A DNA stretch of 8,787 bases from Bacteroidales bacterium (GTDB taxonomy: Bacteria; Bacteroidota; Bacteroidia; Bacteroidales; UBA932). Below are positions 7,880 to 8,787 of this stretch, piece by piece. The stretch covers positions 1-8,787 of the forward strand of contig JAFWPT010000421.1 in NCBI GenBank assembly GCA_017509375.1. The letters run 5' to 3'. Under the pieces are notes generated by a model. The model was not told the DNA's origin and did not search any database. It saw nothing but the letters and a program-made list of their open reading frames with translations. Position 1 is the stretch's first letter; each line of letters begins with the position of its first letter. The position numbers were made by a program, and so were the translations under genes.

Positions 7880-8338
7880 GGCACGTTCGGCCTGAACACC
7901 TACGACTGGCGCCCGCCAGCACGACCCGATATTGGCAAGGTGGGACCGCATCGATCCCCTGTGTGAGAAATACTACGGTATCAGTCCTTATGCGTATTGT
8001 GCCAACAATCCGGTGAAGTTTATTGATCCGGATGGAAAGAAAATATATATACCAAAACGATCGCAGTCAGAAGTTTTGCAAATGATAAACACATACTCCA
8101 AGACCCAATATAAAGTTGATGAGAATGGATATATGTGTGTTGATAAAGATGCTGAAATAAATGAAAAAGGGTCTGGCCATTATTCGGAAAGATTGGACAA
8201 AACAATTTCAGCAGAAAGGAAGCTAACTCTAATGGCGGGTGACACATATACAGCGACAAAAGGAAATGCTTCCCAGACATTTGATGTTAAGAAATATGGA
8301 GGAGGACTTACCGATAGTAAAACTGACAAAACAAACGT

Positions 8339-8344
8339 AAAAAA
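8339..8344 (+). other. A6 run at the site of the second frameshift in the orphan tip
   Basis: The six A bases lie between GT and CGGTTG. Read as six, the frame runs NVKNGCLKGRSHRT and stops at 8376-8378. Read as five, it continues as NVKTVVSKEGHIVHD into the HEIVGH-containing C-terminus without a stop until 8557. The run is a plausible slippage or sequencing-error site. The frame change is certain in the given bases; its cause is not. Confidence 0.7.
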
Positions 8345-8548
8345 CGGTTGTCTCAAAGGAAGGTCACATCGTACATGATACAGAAGGTAATGAAGTGAAA
8401 AAGCCTGCAGGAGAAGTGCTTATACATGAAATAGTTGGACATGCTGCACCGGCTATTGTAGGAACAGAAACAGGAAATGCTGTAAAGAATGAAAATATTG
8501 TTAGAAAAGAATTAGATTTACCAGAAAGAGTAGATGAAAAAGATCATT

Positions 8549-8787
8549 ATGAAGAATAAAATTTTATTATGTTGTCTATCATTATTCACCAGTATAGGTG
8601 TTTATGCAAACGATTCCATTCTTGTTGATAAAGTATGGACAGAAAGGCGAATCATTTTTTATAGTGAGGAGGAAATGGATTCCATAGGGGAAGGACCCAT
8701 GATAGAGGAGGGCGGTATTGCATGTGGTTATGCTGGATGCATAAAAATAGAGTTCTTAGGTAATCATCGGTTTAGAAAGGTATATCC
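8549..8787 (+). CDS. Exported protein after the orphan tip, putative immunity protein (3' partial)
   Basis: An ATG at 8549 opens a frame that runs off the right edge, giving 79 residues. It overlaps the last 11 bases of the orphan toxin reading frame, the same tight toxin-then-small-gene arrangement seen at 7064. The N-terminus MKNKILLCCLSLFTSIGVYA-ND is a good signal peptide with a signal peptidase I site after A20; no lipobox fits. The visible mature part is acidic (YSEEEMDSIGEGP), then Gly/Cys-containing (GGIACGYAGCIKIEF). I do not recognise a family. An A-rich leader (GATGAAAAAG) precedes the ATG. Position and an export signal matching that of the 7064 lipoprotein make an envelope-located immunity role the best guess. 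Its frame is intact although the toxin frame before it is broken. Confidence 0.7.
   Translation, partial: MKNKILLCCLSLFTSIGVYANDSILVDKVWTERRIIFYSEEEMDSIGEGPMIEEGGIACGYAGCIKIEFLGNHRFRKVY

Larger units (their letters stand above)
7664..8559 (+). pseudogene. Orphan Rhs core plus alternative toxin tip, disrupted by two frameshifts
   Basis: After a short unrelated start (MGLQK), the sequence from 7679 repeats the Rhs core of the intact gene. Two lesions break it. Between GAC (7904-7906) and GCC (7911) four bases stand where the intact copy has six, so the first frame ends at 7966. The core continues in another frame (ARQHDPILARWDRIDPLCEK, DPDGK at 8024-8038), which has no good start; the only nearby option, TTG at 7932, falls inside the core. 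This frame stops at 8376-8378. Reading the A6 run at 8339-8344 as A5 opens a third frame through KTVVSKEGHIVHD to TAA at 8557-8559. The repaired tip, about 170 residues, contains HEIVGHAAPAIVG and a following ENIVRKELDLPER. His-Glu-x3-His suggests a metal-dependent hydrolase, but the spacing is one longer than HExxH. It could be a stored cassette, a decaying remnant, or in part a sequencing error. Confidence 0.85.

Noticed and set aside
7664..7966. A separate 100-residue gene made of the orphan core
   Set aside because: Its last 20 codons are out-of-frame translation after a 2-nt deletion relative to the intact copy, so it is better described as part of a broken cassette.
7932..8378. Independent 148-residue gene starting at 7932
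   Set aside because: The start is a TTG inside the core motif DPILARW and the end is a frameshift product after the A6 run, so neither terminus is biological.
1..8787. Insertion sequences, CRISPR arrays, tRNA or rRNA genes
   Set aside because: I saw no transposase frame, regularly spaced repeats or cloverleaf/rRNA-like segments; the only substantial repeat is the Rhs core pair.

Overview
The window reads as accessory DNA from a member of the Bacteroidota, most likely Bacteroidales. The evidence is the two-gene Rhs/YD-repeat layout with a DUF6443-like head on the second protein, a C-terminal tail on the upstream protein resembling a type IX secretion (T9SS) sorting domain, A-rich rather than Shine-Dalgarno leaders, and a TAnnTTTG promoter element. 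The genus cannot be fixed from the sequence. Every convincing gene lies on the plus strand.

Layout. (1) 2-154 is the end of an exported protein with a T9SS-like tail. (2) 151-3717 is a 1188-residue exported Rhs-family protein with no toxin tip. (3) 3714-7067 is a 1117-residue exported Rhs protein with YD repeats, an Rhs-associated core and a variable C-terminal tip carrying HESEH, a zinc-metallopeptidase-type motif. (4) 7064-7486 is a small lipoprotein and the best candidate for the matching immunity protein. Each of these genes overlaps the next by the four bases ATGA, so they look like one translationally coupled operon. It is closed by an 18-bp hairpin at 7520-7561.

(5) 7664-8559 is an orphan Rhs cassette. 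It has a near-identical copy of the core (201 bp, 4 differences, all synonymous) joined to a different tip that carries HEIVGH. The cassette is broken by a 2-nt deletion near 7907-7910 and an apparent extra A in the A6 run at 8339-8344. (6) 8549 to the window end is the start of a second exported protein, presumably the immunity partner of the orphan tip.

Inferred working: the upstream tail and the three signal sequences suggest an envelope-exported polymorphic toxin system. The large proteins would form or complete an Rhs shell, the tip would be the toxic payload, and the small exported protein would protect the producer. The orphan cassette fits a stored alternative toxin/immunity pair that could replace the active tip by recombination through the shared core. 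In its present form it cannot express an intact toxin. Base composition changes sharply from GC-rich scaffold to AT-rich variable parts near 590, 2930, 6330, 7679 and 7970, which supports modular exchange.
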